Source: Chitinophagaceae bacterium UBA7600
GTDB taxonomy: Bacteria > Bacteroidota > Bacteroidia > Chitinophagales > Chitinophagaceae
Direction: 5' to 3'
Length of the DNA stretch: 38,782 nt
NCBI GenBank assembly: GCA_002478885.1
Contig: DLKC01000088.1
Location: 1 to 38,782 of the forward strand
The position numbers and the translations under genes are program-made. The notes beneath the pieces were generated by a model, which saw only the letters and a program-made list of their open reading frames with translations, searched no databases and was not told the DNA's origin. Positions 8,825-16,526 of this stretch are shown piece after piece (within the stretch, counting starts at the first letter, position 1; each line of letters opens with the position of its first letter).

Positions 8825-8863
8825 GCTGTCCGAAAATTGAAAGCTTTTGTCCGTTTTGAGAAA
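8825..8863 (+). promoter_or_regulatory. Putative operator/promoter, TTTGTCY direct repeat, copy 4
   Basis: GCTGTCC (8825-8831) and TTTGTCC (8846-8852) are 21 bp apart, followed by GTTTTGAGAAAG. It ends 62 bp before the start codon at 8915, almost the same distance as for the gene at 5500. Confidence 0.5.
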
Positions 8864-8914
8864 GTGGTTTTGCTTTCACCGGAAGAAATTACAGGATCAT
8901 TAAAACCACTCAAA

Positions 8915-9457
8915 ATGAAAACAATTACGTCCACAAGCATCCTTCTTGCATTCCTGCTGCTTTTCTCAACATCCTCGCTGCGTGCACAAGATGGTAATGC
9001 CATGCACCACAAAGATTATATTGGTGAAAACCCGACTGCTGACGCGGACATTAAGGTTGTCAGCGACTATACCAATGCGGTTGTTTCAGGTGATTTAGTT
9101 AAGGCCAAAAGTCTGTTAGCCGCAAGCTATATGGGTTATGGGCCAGGCCCGGTTGATTCTGCAAATGTTAACAAGGAAATGCAGTCCTGGGAAACTAATT
9201 ATACAACGCAGACAAACCGCAAGGTGGAATTTATCACACAGACTTTCCGGGTATTAAATGGTGATCTCCAGGGTAATTGGGTATCGGTATGGGGAACCTA
9301 TTATTTTACTACCGATGGTAAAGACATCAAGCTGCCCTATCAATCAACCATGCATGTAACAAATGGTAAGATCGACCGCTCTATTATTTATTTTGACCTG
9401 TTATCAGTTTTTCAAAAACTTGGTTATACGCTCACTCCACCGGCAGGAAACAAGTAG
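8915..9457 (+). CDS. Secreted SnoaL/NTF2-like protein
   Basis: 180 residues from the ATG at 8915. The frame extends upstream to a GTG at 8771, but that stretch lacks signal-peptide character and would cover the operator-like site. MKTITSTSILLAFLLLFSTSSLRAQ is a clear signal peptide. The mature part (ADIKVVSDYTNAVVSGDLVKAKSLLAASYMGYGPGPVD...GNWVSVWGTYYFTTDGKDIKLPYQSTMHVTNGKIDRSIIYFD) has the alpha-helix plus curved-sheet pattern of SnoaL/NTF2-fold proteins. Ligand or activity is unknown. It probably forms an operon with the acyltransferase 55 bp downstream. Confidence 0.8.
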   Translation: MKTITSTSILLAFLLLFSTSSLRAQDGNAMHHKDYIGENPTADADIKVVSDYTNAVVSGDLVKAKSLLAASYMGYGPGPVDSANVNKEMQSWETNYTTQTNRKVEFITQTFRVLNGDLQGNWVSVWGTYYFTTDGKDIKLPYQSTMHVTNGKIDRSIIYFDLLSVFQKLGYTLTPPAGNK

Positions 9458-9512
9458 CCGCTATGGTTACCTGCCAATACTCTTTCGATCACTAAAACAA
9501 TAAACTTATCAA

Positions 9513-10709
9513 TTGATGGAACCCATTACCCCCGACCAAAATAAGCGTGTTTACGCGCTGGATGCCCTGCGCGCCATTATGATGCTTCTTGGCATTGTCT
9601 TACACACCGGAATCACCTATACGGTGATTGACTATACACCTGCATGGATACTTAAAGATCCTGTTTCTCAAAGCCTTTTCTTTGATGTTCTTTCCGGCTT
9701 TATCCATTCCTTCCGTATGCCCGTATTTTTTGTGGCTGCCGGTTTCTTTGGCGCCTTGCTTTTTTATAAAAAAGGACCTAAAGCAATGCTGGCTAACCGG
9801 TTTAAAAGAATTGTTTTACCTTTTATTGCCGGTATCCTGGTGATCTACCCAATGGTGTTTTTTGCTTTTGCTTTTACAGGCGAAGCCTTTTCAGGAAATC
9901 CGGGCGCATTGCAAGATGCATGGCAGCTTATCGTTTCAGGTGCTTTTATTCCGACAATAGGTGTGATACATCTATGGTTCCTTTATTTTCTTGCCATGTT
10001 CGCTGTACTTGCATGGGCGCTTGGTATGCTGTTCCGCAAATCAACTGCTTTTACCAACTCAGTGAACAGCGCATGCAGGTTTGTATTACAAAGGCCGTTG
10101 CTACGCCTCGCCGTTCTTATTGTCCCTTATTTTTTCTGCCTGGTCTGGATGGGGCTGCCCGGTATATTTACCAACCTTTCGTGGAAAGTAGATCCGGCCA
10201 CATTTTCTGTGTACTTCCTGTTTTTTGGCTGCGGCTGGATGATCTATAAAACCAATAGCCTTAGCTATCTTGCCGGCGGTACCTGGTGGCAACTTGTGCT
10301 TGCAACGGTTCTCTTTTTTGGAACGAACGTGTACCAGTGGCCCAAGGAAGCATGGGTATTGACCGTACAACAGCTTTCGACTGCTGTTTCCGGTACCCTG
10401 TTCATCTTTGGCTTTCTTGCCCTGTTCCTGCGATATTTCAATCATTATGCCCCGCGCCTGAGTTACTTAATGGATGCAGCTTATTGGGTGTATATTATCC
10501 ACTTGCCTATTGCCGGACTGCTCCCCGGAATAATGGCTGCCTGGCCGATATCTGTATTTGCCAAATTTGGGATCAGTTTTACGCTGACAACCATTCTGTC
10601 CCTGGCAAGTTATCATTACCTGGTACGCGGCAGCTTTATTGGAATGTTCTTAAACGGAAAAGTGCACCCAAGAAAAAAGCTGCTGAAAATTGAAGTTGCC
10701 ACAGCGTAA
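9513..10709 (+). CDS. Acyltransferase family 3 / OpgC-like membrane protein
   Basis: 398 residues with about ten hydrophobic segments. The N-terminal block KRVYALDALRAIMMLLGIVLHTG contains R20 and H31, the conserved Arg and putative catalytic His of the Acyl_transf_3 / OpgC group. HSFRMPVFFVAAGFFGALL is the second family signature. These inner-membrane enzymes move acyl groups (for example acetyl or succinyl) onto glucans, lipids or other envelope molecules. The substrate here cannot be told. It follows the SnoaL-like gene by 55 bp on the same strand and probably shares its promoter. Confidence 0.87.
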   Translation: MMEPITPDQNKRVYALDALRAIMMLLGIVLHTGITYTVIDYTPAWILKDPVSQSLFFDVLSGFIHSFRMPVFFVAAGFFGALLFYKKGPKAMLANRFKRIVLPFIAGILVIYPMVFFAFAFTGEAFSGNPGALQDAWQLIVSGAFIPTIGVIHLWFLYFLAMFAVLAWALGMLFRKSTAFTNSVNSACRFVLQRPLLRLAVLIVPYFFCLVWMGLPGIFTNLSWKVDPATFSVYFLFFGCGWMIYKTNSLSYLAGGTWWQLVLATVLFFGTNVYQWPKEAWVLTVQQLSTAVSGTLFIFGFLALFLRYFNHYAPRLSYLMDAAYWVYIIHLPIAGLLPGIMAAWPISVFAKFGISFTLTTILSLASYHYLVRGSFIGMFLNGKVHPRKKLLKIEVATA

Positions 10710-10800
10710 TAAAGGTTCAAGAAAGCATAAGAAACCCAGCCGGGAAATATTTATCGGTGTATTTCTTTTGTACCCAGCCACTGTTGTTTTAGCAACTGTG

Positions 10801-10820
10801 GTTGCGTCGCACACTTGAAC
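10801..10820 (+). repeat. Dispersed 20-bp intergenic element
   Basis: GTTGCGTCGCACACTTGAAC, matching the consensus at nearly all positions. It directly follows an inverted repeat CCACTGTTG...CAACTGTGG (10778-10801). Confidence 0.75.
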
Positions 10821-10906
10821 TGTTGAACAACCGGCAGCAAAAAGCTTCAGTTTTCAACTGCCTGCCTACCCACGGCATTGTCCGTTAATAAAGTGCTGCT
10901 CCCCCA

Positions 10907-10940
10907 AAACAAAGCGTGGCCATATGGCCACGCTTTGTTT
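10907..10940. terminator. 34-bp perfect palindrome, probable bidirectional terminator
   Basis: AAACAAAGCGTGGCCAT plus its exact reverse complement, with A- and T-rich ends on both sides. It lies between two convergent genes and can act on both strands. The AAAGCGTGGCC arms equal those of the hairpin at 5189. Confidence 0.75.
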
Positions 10941-10998
10941 ATAACAGCACTTATATAAAATAGATTCCTTGATTGTACGTATCCCTTTGCGCGGAGCA

Positions 10999-11018
10999 TT
11001 TAAAGTGTGCGATGCCGT
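10999..11018 (-). repeat. Dispersed 20-bp intergenic element, degenerate copy
   Basis: TTTAAAGTGTGCGATGCCGT on the plus strand. GTGTGCGATGC matches the core; the end is changed. Confidence 0.4.
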
Positions 11019-11034
11019 GGATGATGCCTTCTTT

Positions 11035-11150
11035 CCGGTTGGTGGGACAGCAACCGGTAGGGCGAAGCGCGGGCTACCAGCCACGCTTTTGCATTATTTG
11101 CGTTACTGCTGAAAAAGTTATGTAACGCACAAGCGTGCGACGCAACGGCT
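11035..11150. repeat. Composite repeat unit with two hairpins and the 20-bp element
   Basis: In order: CCGGTTG (11035-11041) paired with CAACCGG (11051-11057); a hairpin with AAGCGCGGGCT/AGCCACGCTT arms (11065-11090); then the element GCACAAGCGTGCGACGCAAC (11127-11146). The same order with similar spacing occurs at 7539-7666, including the linker TAGGGCGAA between the first two modules. Confidence 0.65.
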
Positions 11151-11186
11151 GCCTATTTGAAATACAAAAGCCGGGCTCATAAAAAA

Positions 11187-12503
11187 TTACTTCTTCCTGA
11201 AAAATATTCTTACAGGTACGCCGCTGAAATTGAAGTTGGAGCGTAACTGGTTTTCGAGGTAATTTTTGTAAGGCGTTTTGATATCGTCGGGGTAGTTGCA
11301 GAAGAACGCAAAAGAGGGCACATGCGTTGGCAACTGTGTAATAAATTTTATTTTAACCGAATGGCCCCGCACAACAGGTGCGTGATAAGCTTCTACAGCC
11401 TTTAGCATAACCTCGTTGAGTTTACTTGTGGGTATTTTCTGGCTTTTGCTGCTGTACACTTCGAGCGCCTTTTCAATTACCTTGAATATGCGGACCTTTT
11501 CTTTTGCAGAGATAAATATTACCGGGAAATCTGTAAAAGGAGCCAGCTTTTCTTTTAGTTGTTTTTCATAGTCGCGTGCCGTGTTGGTGGCTTTATTCTC
11601 CACCAGGTCCCACTTGTTCACGAGTACCACCACGCCCTTGCCCTTCCTGACGGCCAGCGAGCAAATGCTCACATCCTGCGCTGTGATGCCCTTTTCAGCA
11701 TCCAGCACGAGCAGGCAAACATCGGCTTCATCCATGGCACGGATTGCACGGATGACAGAATAGAATTCAAGGTCGTCTTTCTCTTTGTTCTTTTTACGCA
11801 GCCCGGCTGTATCAATCAGGATGAATTCTTTGCTGAACAGGTTATAGTGTGTGTGAATGGTGTCTCTTGTAGTGCCGGCAACATCGCTCACGATGGTACG
11901 TTCCTGCCCCACGAGGGCATTCAGCAGGGAAGACTTGCCTACATTCGGCTGCCCGATGATCGCAAACTTAGGCAGCTCGCTGATGCGCTTGTTTTCGTCG
12001 GAATCGTCTTCGGTGATGAGTGTGGTAAGTGCGTCAAGGATCTCGCCTGTGCCGCTGCCTGTCATCGCACTGAGGAAAAAAACATTATCGAACCCGAGCG
12101 CATAAAACTCGGTAGCAAGTATTTGCCTTTCGCTGTTGTCTACTTTGTTCACCACGAGGAAAACAGGCTTTGAAGAACGGCGTAAAAGATCGGCCATGCT
12201 TTCGTCAAGGTCGGTGATGCCAACGGCCGCATCGGTCATGAAAATGACCGCATCGGCTTCATCGATCGCTATCCTTACCTGTTTCCGTATCTCCCTTTCA
12301 AAAACATCATCACTGTCGGGCACAAAGCCGCCGGTATCGATGACGTTGAATGTTTTACCATTCCAATCGGCCACTCCATATTGCCGGTCGCGGGTAACAC
12401 CGCTAATGTCATCAACGATGGCTTTGCGCTGTTCCAGTAAGCGGTTGAATAAAGTACTCTTTCCCACATTGGGCCTTCCTGTAATGGCAACTGTAAAACT
12501 CAT
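11187..12503 (-). CDS. der: Ribosome-assembly GTPase Der (EngA)
   Basis: 438 residues, the normal length. Two G domains in tandem: first with GRPNVGKS (9-16), DTGG (56-59) and NKVD (119-122); second with GQPNVGKS (184-191), DTAG (231-234) and NKWD (296-299). The tandem layout is unique to Der. A KH-like C-terminal domain follows (about 350-438, HSVKIKFITQLPTHVPSFAFFCNYPD...NFSGVPVRIFFRKK). Der binds the 50S subunit during maturation and is usually essential. It lies downstream of era and two unknown secreted proteins on the same strand; with a 108-bp gap to the next gene, it could share a transcript or have its own promoter. Confidence 0.98.
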   Translation of the reverse strand: MSFTVAITGRPNVGKSTLFNRLLEQRKAIVDDISGVTRDRQYGVADWNGKTFNVIDTGGFVPDSDDVFEREIRKQVRIAIDEADAVIFMTDAAVGITDLDESMADLLRRSSKPVFLVVNKVDNSERQILATEFYALGFDNVFFLSAMTGSGTGEILDALTTLITEDDSDENKRISELPKFAIIGQPNVGKSSLLNALVGQERTIVSDVAGTTRDTIHTHYNLFSKEFILIDTAGLRKKNKEKDDLEFYSVIRAIRAMDEADVCLLVLDAEKGITAQDVSICSLAVRKGKGVVVLVNKWDLVENKATNTARDYEKQLKEKLAPFTDFPVIFISAKEKVRIFKVIEKALEVYSSKSQKIPTSKLNEVMLKAVEAYHAPVVRGHSVKIKFITQLPTHVPSFAFFCNYPDDIKTPYKNYLENQLRSNFNFSGVPVRIFFRKK

Positions 12504-12611
12504 AATCTTTTGCTGTGTTTAATACGGATGGTAACCTGATATAGCTGATTTTACCACCCGACCAGGCTGCAAATGTAGCGGATTGGATTTTATCGTGTTT
12601 TCTGGCCGGTA

Positions 12612-13334
12612 TCAGTGTTGCTTGTTATAGTGGTTGAAGAATGCAATATAATCGTTCTCGTTCTTTAGCTTATTGCTGGTTTGTTTTAGCCAGGCCTCGT
12701 CCCCGGAAGAAGCCTGCAGTGTTGTTAATACTTCGTCCCTGGTAAGGCTTTTCAGTTTCTTTATCTCGTGATTGTGAAAGACATAATAGTCGGCTTTATT
12801 GGAAAAGCCATATTCTTCCTTGCCATTCAGGACATCCGGTGAGCCTTTATATAGTTTGATGCTGGTTAATTTTAAGAGCTGGGTTTTGCCATCGTTTAAT
12901 ATCTGGACATAATGGTTGGGACCTTCGCCTATTGTTTCCATGTAAATGAATTGCGTTAAGATGGTTGACGTGTCATTGGCTTTATAAAAAACAATCTTTT
13001 TGACGACTCCCGGTTTTACCACCAACGGTTTGCCATTTTGGTCCTGGTACCAAATCTCGTTGGCGTAGAGATTGAGTTTTACCGCGCCTACCAATATGCT
13101 GTTGGTGGAAGTGTAAAACATGGCTGTATTCCAATGGTCGTCCCAGAAGGCAGAACCCCTGACATCGCTGTAGTCGAAGTCAGACACTGCGCCGCCGCCC
13201 AATATGCCGAGGTTGGTAACGCGGGCAGAGCCGAAGGCACTGAAACCTTCGAGGTTGACTTCAAATTGTGGATCCTGGGCATTAACACCCATGGCTGCAA
13301 ATAATAACAGGAGGATGACTGCTGATCTTTTCAT
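12612..13334 (-). CDS. Secreted protein of unknown function, paralogue of the next gene
   Basis: 240 residues with a signal peptide (MKRSAVILLLLFAAMGVNAQ). I do not recognise a named domain. It is clearly related along its whole length to the protein encoded at 13481-14230: shared blocks include GSAFW-x3-WN-x-AM, a KIVFYK motif followed by DTS, KADYY-x-FH and the C-terminal LK-x-T-x-NKLKNE-x-D-x-IAF motif. The predicted fold is mostly beta strands, so a periplasmic or outer-membrane-associated role is possible. The pair sits between era and der, which probably means only shared location. Confidence 0.75.
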   Translation of the reverse strand: MKRSAVILLLLFAAMGVNAQDPQFEVNLEGFSAFGSARVTNLGILGGGAVSDFDYSDVRGSAFWDDHWNTAMFYTSTNSILVGAVKLNLYANEIWYQDQNGKPLVVKPGVVKKIVFYKANDTSTILTQFIYMETIGEGPNHYVQILNDGKTQLLKLTSIKLYKGSPDVLNGKEEYGFSNKADYYVFHNHEIKKLKSLTRDEVLTTLQASSGDEAWLKQTSNKLKNENDYIAFFNHYNKQH

Positions 13335-13480
13335 GGTTTTATGTGATTATTATAAAGATACCTCAAAAAATGTTTGACTGATAATACATTTTCCTTTCTA
13401 ACACCTGCCTGGTTGTTCATTGCAGCTTGCGTAAATACAGCGTTACCGGTGAATGTGCCCGCTATGGGCAGTTCCGCTAT

Positions 13481-14230
13481 TTATCTGGCATTTGCCGGGG
13501 CGCTTTGCTGTTTGTTGTAGTAATCTAAAAAAGCAACAAAGTCTTTTTCGTTTTTTAGTTTGTTGTTGGTTTTTTTCAGCCAGTCAAGGTCTCCGGCAGT
13601 TGGCCGGATGCCGGCAAAAAATGCTTCCCGGTTAAGGCTTTGCAGTTTTATGGGATTGTTGTCGTGAAAAAGATAATAGTCAGCTTTTCCGGTGAAACCA
13701 TATACATGTTTGCCCTGTATTACATCGTACGGGCGTTCAACAACAATGACGTCGCGGAGTTTTAAAAGCAGGGTATTGCCTTCGTTCAGCAATTCCGCAA
13801 AATGATTGGCCGATTCACCTGCTTTTTGCAGGTAAAGGAATGTTGCTATGGTGACGGAAGTATCGCTCCCTTTGTAGAAAACGATTTTGTTGATCGCGCC
13901 CGGGCTGATTGCCCTTACCTGGCCGGTGTCATTTTTATAGAAGATCTCACCTGAATAGCAATTGAGTTTGGCTTCGGGCAGCATTATTTTATAGGCTTCT
14001 GTGTACAACATGGCCGCATTCCAGTTGTTGCTCCAGAAGGCGCTCCCGTCAATATCGTCGTAGTTGATGTTGGCGGCCGGTTGTGAACGCACGTCTTTCA
14101 TGTCGGTGATACGAACAAAACCAAAGGGCCTCATGCCCTGGAGGTCAACATCCACATGAAGATCCTGCGCAGCCGCATGATTGATACAAACAAGGAATAG
14201 TAAAATTTTTAAAAGTATTTTCATCTTCAA
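13481..14230 (-). CDS. Secreted protein of unknown function, paralogue of the previous gene
   Basis: 249 residues. Signal peptide MKMKILLKILLFLVCINHAAAQ; a start two codons later is also possible. The body aligns with the 12612-13334 product (GSAFWSNNWNAAMLYTE, INKIVFYKGSDTS, GKADYYLFHDNN, LKKTNNKLKNEKDFVAFLDYYNKQQ). The two genes are 146 bp apart on the same strand, consistent with tandem duplication followed by considerable divergence. There is no catalytic motif that I can identify. Confidence 0.75.
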   Translation of the reverse strand: MKMKILLKILLFLVCINHAAAQDLHVDVDLQGMRPFGFVRITDMKDVRSQPAANINYDDIDGSAFWSNNWNAAMLYTEAYKIMLPEAKLNCYSGEIFYKNDTGQVRAISPGAINKIVFYKGSDTSVTIATFLYLQKAGESANHFAELLNEGNTLLLKLRDVIVVERPYDVIQGKHVYGFTGKADYYLFHDNNPIKLQSLNREAFFAGIRPTAGDLDWLKKTNNKLKNEKDFVAFLDYYNKQQSAPANAR

Positions 14231-14266
14231 AGGCAGTTATCAAAAGATGACGTTGATGAATTTTTA

Positions 14267-15139
14267 TCAGTGATAGCCATATTCTTTCAGTTGCAGCTCA
14301 TTGTCCCTCCACTTAGGCCTTACTTTAATAAACAACTGCAGGAACACTTTGCGGCCGAGGAATTTCTCAATTTCAACCCGTGCATCTGTACCTAATTTTT
14401 TGATCATTTTGCCGCCCTCGCCCAACAGTATGCCTTTCTGGCTTTCGCGAACCACAATAATGTCGGCCTGAATTACGGTAAGCGCCTCTTTTTCTTTGAA
14501 TTCGTTTACCAGCACAGCGGTATGGTAGGGGATTTCTTCGCCGTAAAGTTCAAATATTTTCTCCCTGACAAACTCGCCAACAAAAAATCGCTGCGAGAGA
14601 TCGGTGATATCATCGTCAGGGTAAAAAGCGTCACCCTCGGGCAGCCATTGCAGGATGGCATTGATCAGTTCTGTGAAACTATCTTGCCTGAGCGCCGATA
14701 TTTTTACCAGTGCCTTGCAGTACGGCTGTTCTGTGAAGTATTTTTCCGCTGCGGCTATTTTTTGTTTTGAGGCTTTATCAATTTTATTGAGCACGATAAT
14801 AGCCGGCACTTTTAGCCGAAGAGAGGCGAATAACCCGTTATTGCTTTCCAGGGGCTCGTTTACATCAGCAATCAGTAGTGCTACATCTGCATCTTCCACA
14901 GCACTTTTTACTGATTGCATCATTTTTTCCTGCAGTTTGTAACGCGGCTCAATGATGCCCGGTGTGTCGGAAAAAATAACCTGGTATTCGCCGGGTTTGG
15001 TAAGAAAACCTTTTATACGGTTGCGGGTTGTTTGCACTTTTGAGGAAACGATGGCCAGCTTTTCGCCAAGAAGCCCGTTTAGTAATGTGCTTTTGCCGGC
15101 ATTGGGTTTTCCGAATATGTTTACAAAGCCTGCTTTCAT
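14267..15139 (-). CDS. era: GTPase Era
   Basis: 290 residues, typical length. One G domain with GKPNAGKS (10-17), the switch I region QTTRNRIKG, DTPG (58-61) and NKID (118-121), then a C-terminal KH domain with VRESQKGILLGEGGKMIKKLGTDAR (about 228-255) that binds the 3' end of 16S rRNA. Era helps assemble the 30S subunit. It is the first gene of a minus-strand group followed by the two paralogous secreted proteins and der; both ribosome-assembly GTPases being within 4 kb is noteworthy but not a known fixed arrangement. Confidence 0.98.
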   Translation of the reverse strand: MKAGFVNIFGKPNAGKSTLLNGLLGEKLAIVSSKVQTTRNRIKGFLTKPGEYQVIFSDTPGIIEPRYKLQEKMMQSVKSAVEDADVALLIADVNEPLESNNGLFASLRLKVPAIIVLNKIDKASKQKIAAAEKYFTEQPYCKALVKISALRQDSFTELINAILQWLPEGDAFYPDDDITDLSQRFFVGEFVREKIFELYGEEIPYHTAVLVNEFKEKEALTVIQADIIVVRESQKGILLGEGGKMIKKLGTDARVEIEKFLGRKVFLQLFIKVRPKWRDNELQLKEYGYH

Positions 15140-15187
15140 CTGTTTTTATTTATGCCGTTTATGCTACCCAGCCTGTTGCGGTACAGG

Positions 15188-15221
15188 TGCGCGATACCGG
15201 ATAAGCCGGCACTATCGCGCA
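15188..15221. repeat. Inverted repeat TGCGCGATA-N16-TATCGCGCA
   Basis: Perfect 9-bp arms enclosing a smaller CCGG-ATAAG-CCGG hairpin. It lies 49 bp upstream of the era start codon on the minus strand and downstream of the fMet tRNA terminator. It could be an extragenic repeat or part of the era leader. Confidence 0.65.
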
Positions 15222-15288
15222 GCCGAAGTTACATGCTTATTTTGCTGCCGGATACAAAACTGTAATAAATGACGATAATAGTACGCAC

Positions 15289-15320
15289 AAAAAAACCCCG
15301 TTATGAAACGAGGTTTTTGT
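15289..15320 (-). terminator. Intrinsic terminator of the tRNA gene
   Basis: Read on the minus strand: AAAAACCTCGTT, loop TCAT, then AACGGGGTTTTTTT. The stem has one mismatch and ends in a T-run, directly after the tRNA 3' end. Confidence 0.85.
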
Positions 15321-15323
15321 TCG

Positions 15324-15395
<72 letters not shown>

Positions 15396-15454
15396 ATTTT
15401 GAGGTTGCGAAGATAAGCTGCAGCACCATACGAGCCAAACTTTTTAAAAATAGT

Positions 15455-16174
15455 TTAATCTTTCTTTTTGATAATAGAGCCGCCGCTTGCATCAACACTT
15501 GTTATTACGCCCGGCCCTTTGTAATTAATGATGGAGCCGCCGCTTGCATCGGCATTTAATTCTTTGTTTATCGAAACATTGATGATGGAACCGCCGCTTG
15601 CTTCAACCTGGCAAGTGCCTATGGAGAAATCAAAATCTTTGAAAATACTGCCGCCACTTGCTTCTATGCTGGCATGACTAAAATCGCCTGAGAGCCTGCC
15701 AATGCTTCCGCCACTTAGGTCAATTTTAAGGCTGCCGCCACTAATATTTCCCTCGACAATACTACCGCCGCTGATGTCTGATGACAACTCGCTCACTTTT
15801 ATCTGGTCGATGAGTTTGGCAACGGAGCCACCCGATACGCCGAGGAAATTCAGTTCTTTCACCGTTACGTAGGCTTTGAGTTTTTTATTGCCCCAGTTCC
15901 AGTTATTCCACATTTTGCCATCGACGCGTATACGCAGGGTGCCGTCCTTTACTTCGGTGATGATGCGTTCAACATATTTGGGATCTTCTGCGCTCACGGC
16001 CACAGCCTGTTCGTTGCCCTGTGAAAGGTAGAGCGCGATGCCGCTGCCTACCGAGACGCCGTTAAAACTACCCACTTTTCTCACTTCCGCATTGGCGTCG
16101 TAAACGACATTCTGGGCCTTTGCCCCGGCGCCGGCGATAAGTATTGCCAAAAGGCTGCACGATAATATCTTCAT
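15455..16174 (-). CDS. Secreted head-GIN (DUF2807) protein with SGGS repeats
   Basis: 239 residues from the ATG at 16174; ten codons of open frame lie upstream, but MKILSCSLLAILIAGAGAKAQ is the natural signal peptide. The N-terminal half has the DUF2807 pattern (GSFNGVSVGSGIALYLSQGNEQAVAVSAEDPKYVERIITEVKDGTLRIRV). The C-terminal half carries eight SGGS motifs at regular spacing, expected to stack as a right-handed beta-helix turn by turn. Family members are envelope proteins of unknown function, often regulated with stress or transport genes. It is divergent from the TPP-riboswitch receptor. Compare the SGGS protein at 30390. Confidence 0.87.
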   Translation of the reverse strand: MKILSCSLLAILIAGAGAKAQNVVYDANAEVRKVGSFNGVSVGSGIALYLSQGNEQAVAVSAEDPKYVERIITEVKDGTLRIRVDGKMWNNWNWGNKKLKAYVTVKELNFLGVSGGSVAKLIDQIKVSELSSDISGGSIVEGNISGGSLKIDLSGGSIGRLSGDFSHASIEASGGSIFKDFDFSIGTCQVEASGGSIINVSINKELNADASGGSIINYKGPGVITSVDASGGSIIKKKD

Positions 16175-16313
16175 GTCTTTTTTTGCATTTGTAACGAATG
16201 TCATTAAAAAAAGTTACAGCATATTACAATTTTCTACCCTTATTTTGCAGCTCGGTATTGCGTGTAATTTACTGCGAATTGCGGAGCCGCCCTTAGTGCC
16301 CACGTCAGCTTTG

Positions 16314-16333
16314 GTTGTGTCACTCACTTGTAC
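16314..16333 (+). repeat. Dispersed 20-bp intergenic element (exact triplet member)
   Basis: GTTGTGTCACTCACTTGTAC. Its reverse complement is identical, base for base, to the copies at 30290 and 34403. It lies 36 bp before the riboswitch. The flank AGCTTTG is shared with the copy at 18947. Confidence 0.85.
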
Positions 16334-16368
16334 GGCTGGTAATTCGCTTCAGCAACACTTAAATACCG

Positions 16369-16448
16369 TTCCCGGGGTGCTCTTCCTGTAAGGGGAGGGC
16401 TGAGATCAAACCCGTTGAACCTGAACAGGGTAATTCCTGCGAAGGGAA
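16369..16448 (+). promoter_or_regulatory. TPP riboswitch (THI element)
   Basis: The aptamer is recognised by the conserved CTGAGAT (16400-16406) and GAACCTGAACAGGGTAAT-type block, followed by CCTGCGAAGGGAA. P1 is TTCCC (16369-16373) with GGGAA (16444-16448). It binds thiamine pyrophosphate and turns the downstream gene off when TPP is plentiful. No separate terminator hairpin is obvious between 16449 and the start codon at 16527, so control of translation initiation is as likely as transcription termination. Confidence 0.95.
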
Positions 16449-16526
16449 GGCACAACTTTCTACACAGTGTTCCTCTCCATCAGCAATTTATTCCTGTTCC
16501 CATTTTTTTAATTTAAACTATTTAAA

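Larger units (their letters stand above)
8190..8914. other. Divergent intergenic region with two operator-like sites and an inverted repeat pair
   Basis: 725 bp between DUF3303 (-) and the SnoaL-like gene (+). It holds one operator-like direct repeat facing each gene (8366-8404 on minus, 8825-8863 on plus) and two dispersed elements in inverted orientation (8569-8588, 8691-8710). A 60-codon frame at 8551-8733 is built from the repeats and is not accepted as a gene. Confidence 0.6.
10710..11186. other. Convergent intergenic region packed with repeats
   Basis: Between the ends of the acyltransferase (+) and der (-). It contains CCACTGTTG/CAACTGTGG (10778-10801), the dispersed element at 10801, a 34-bp perfect palindrome (10907-10940), a degenerate element at 10999, and a complete composite unit at 11035-11150. 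No gene is supported. Confidence 0.65.
16175..16526. other. Divergent intergenic region with TPP leader
   Basis: Contains one exact copy of the dispersed element (16314-16333) and the TPP riboswitch (16369-16448). The promoter of the receptor must lie upstream of 16369; I could not fix a -7/-33 pair with confidence. Confidence 0.6.

Noticed and set aside
11559..12173. A 204-codon open frame on the plus strand
   Set aside because: It lies entirely antisense to der, which has all GTPase motifs; the product has no recognisable domain.
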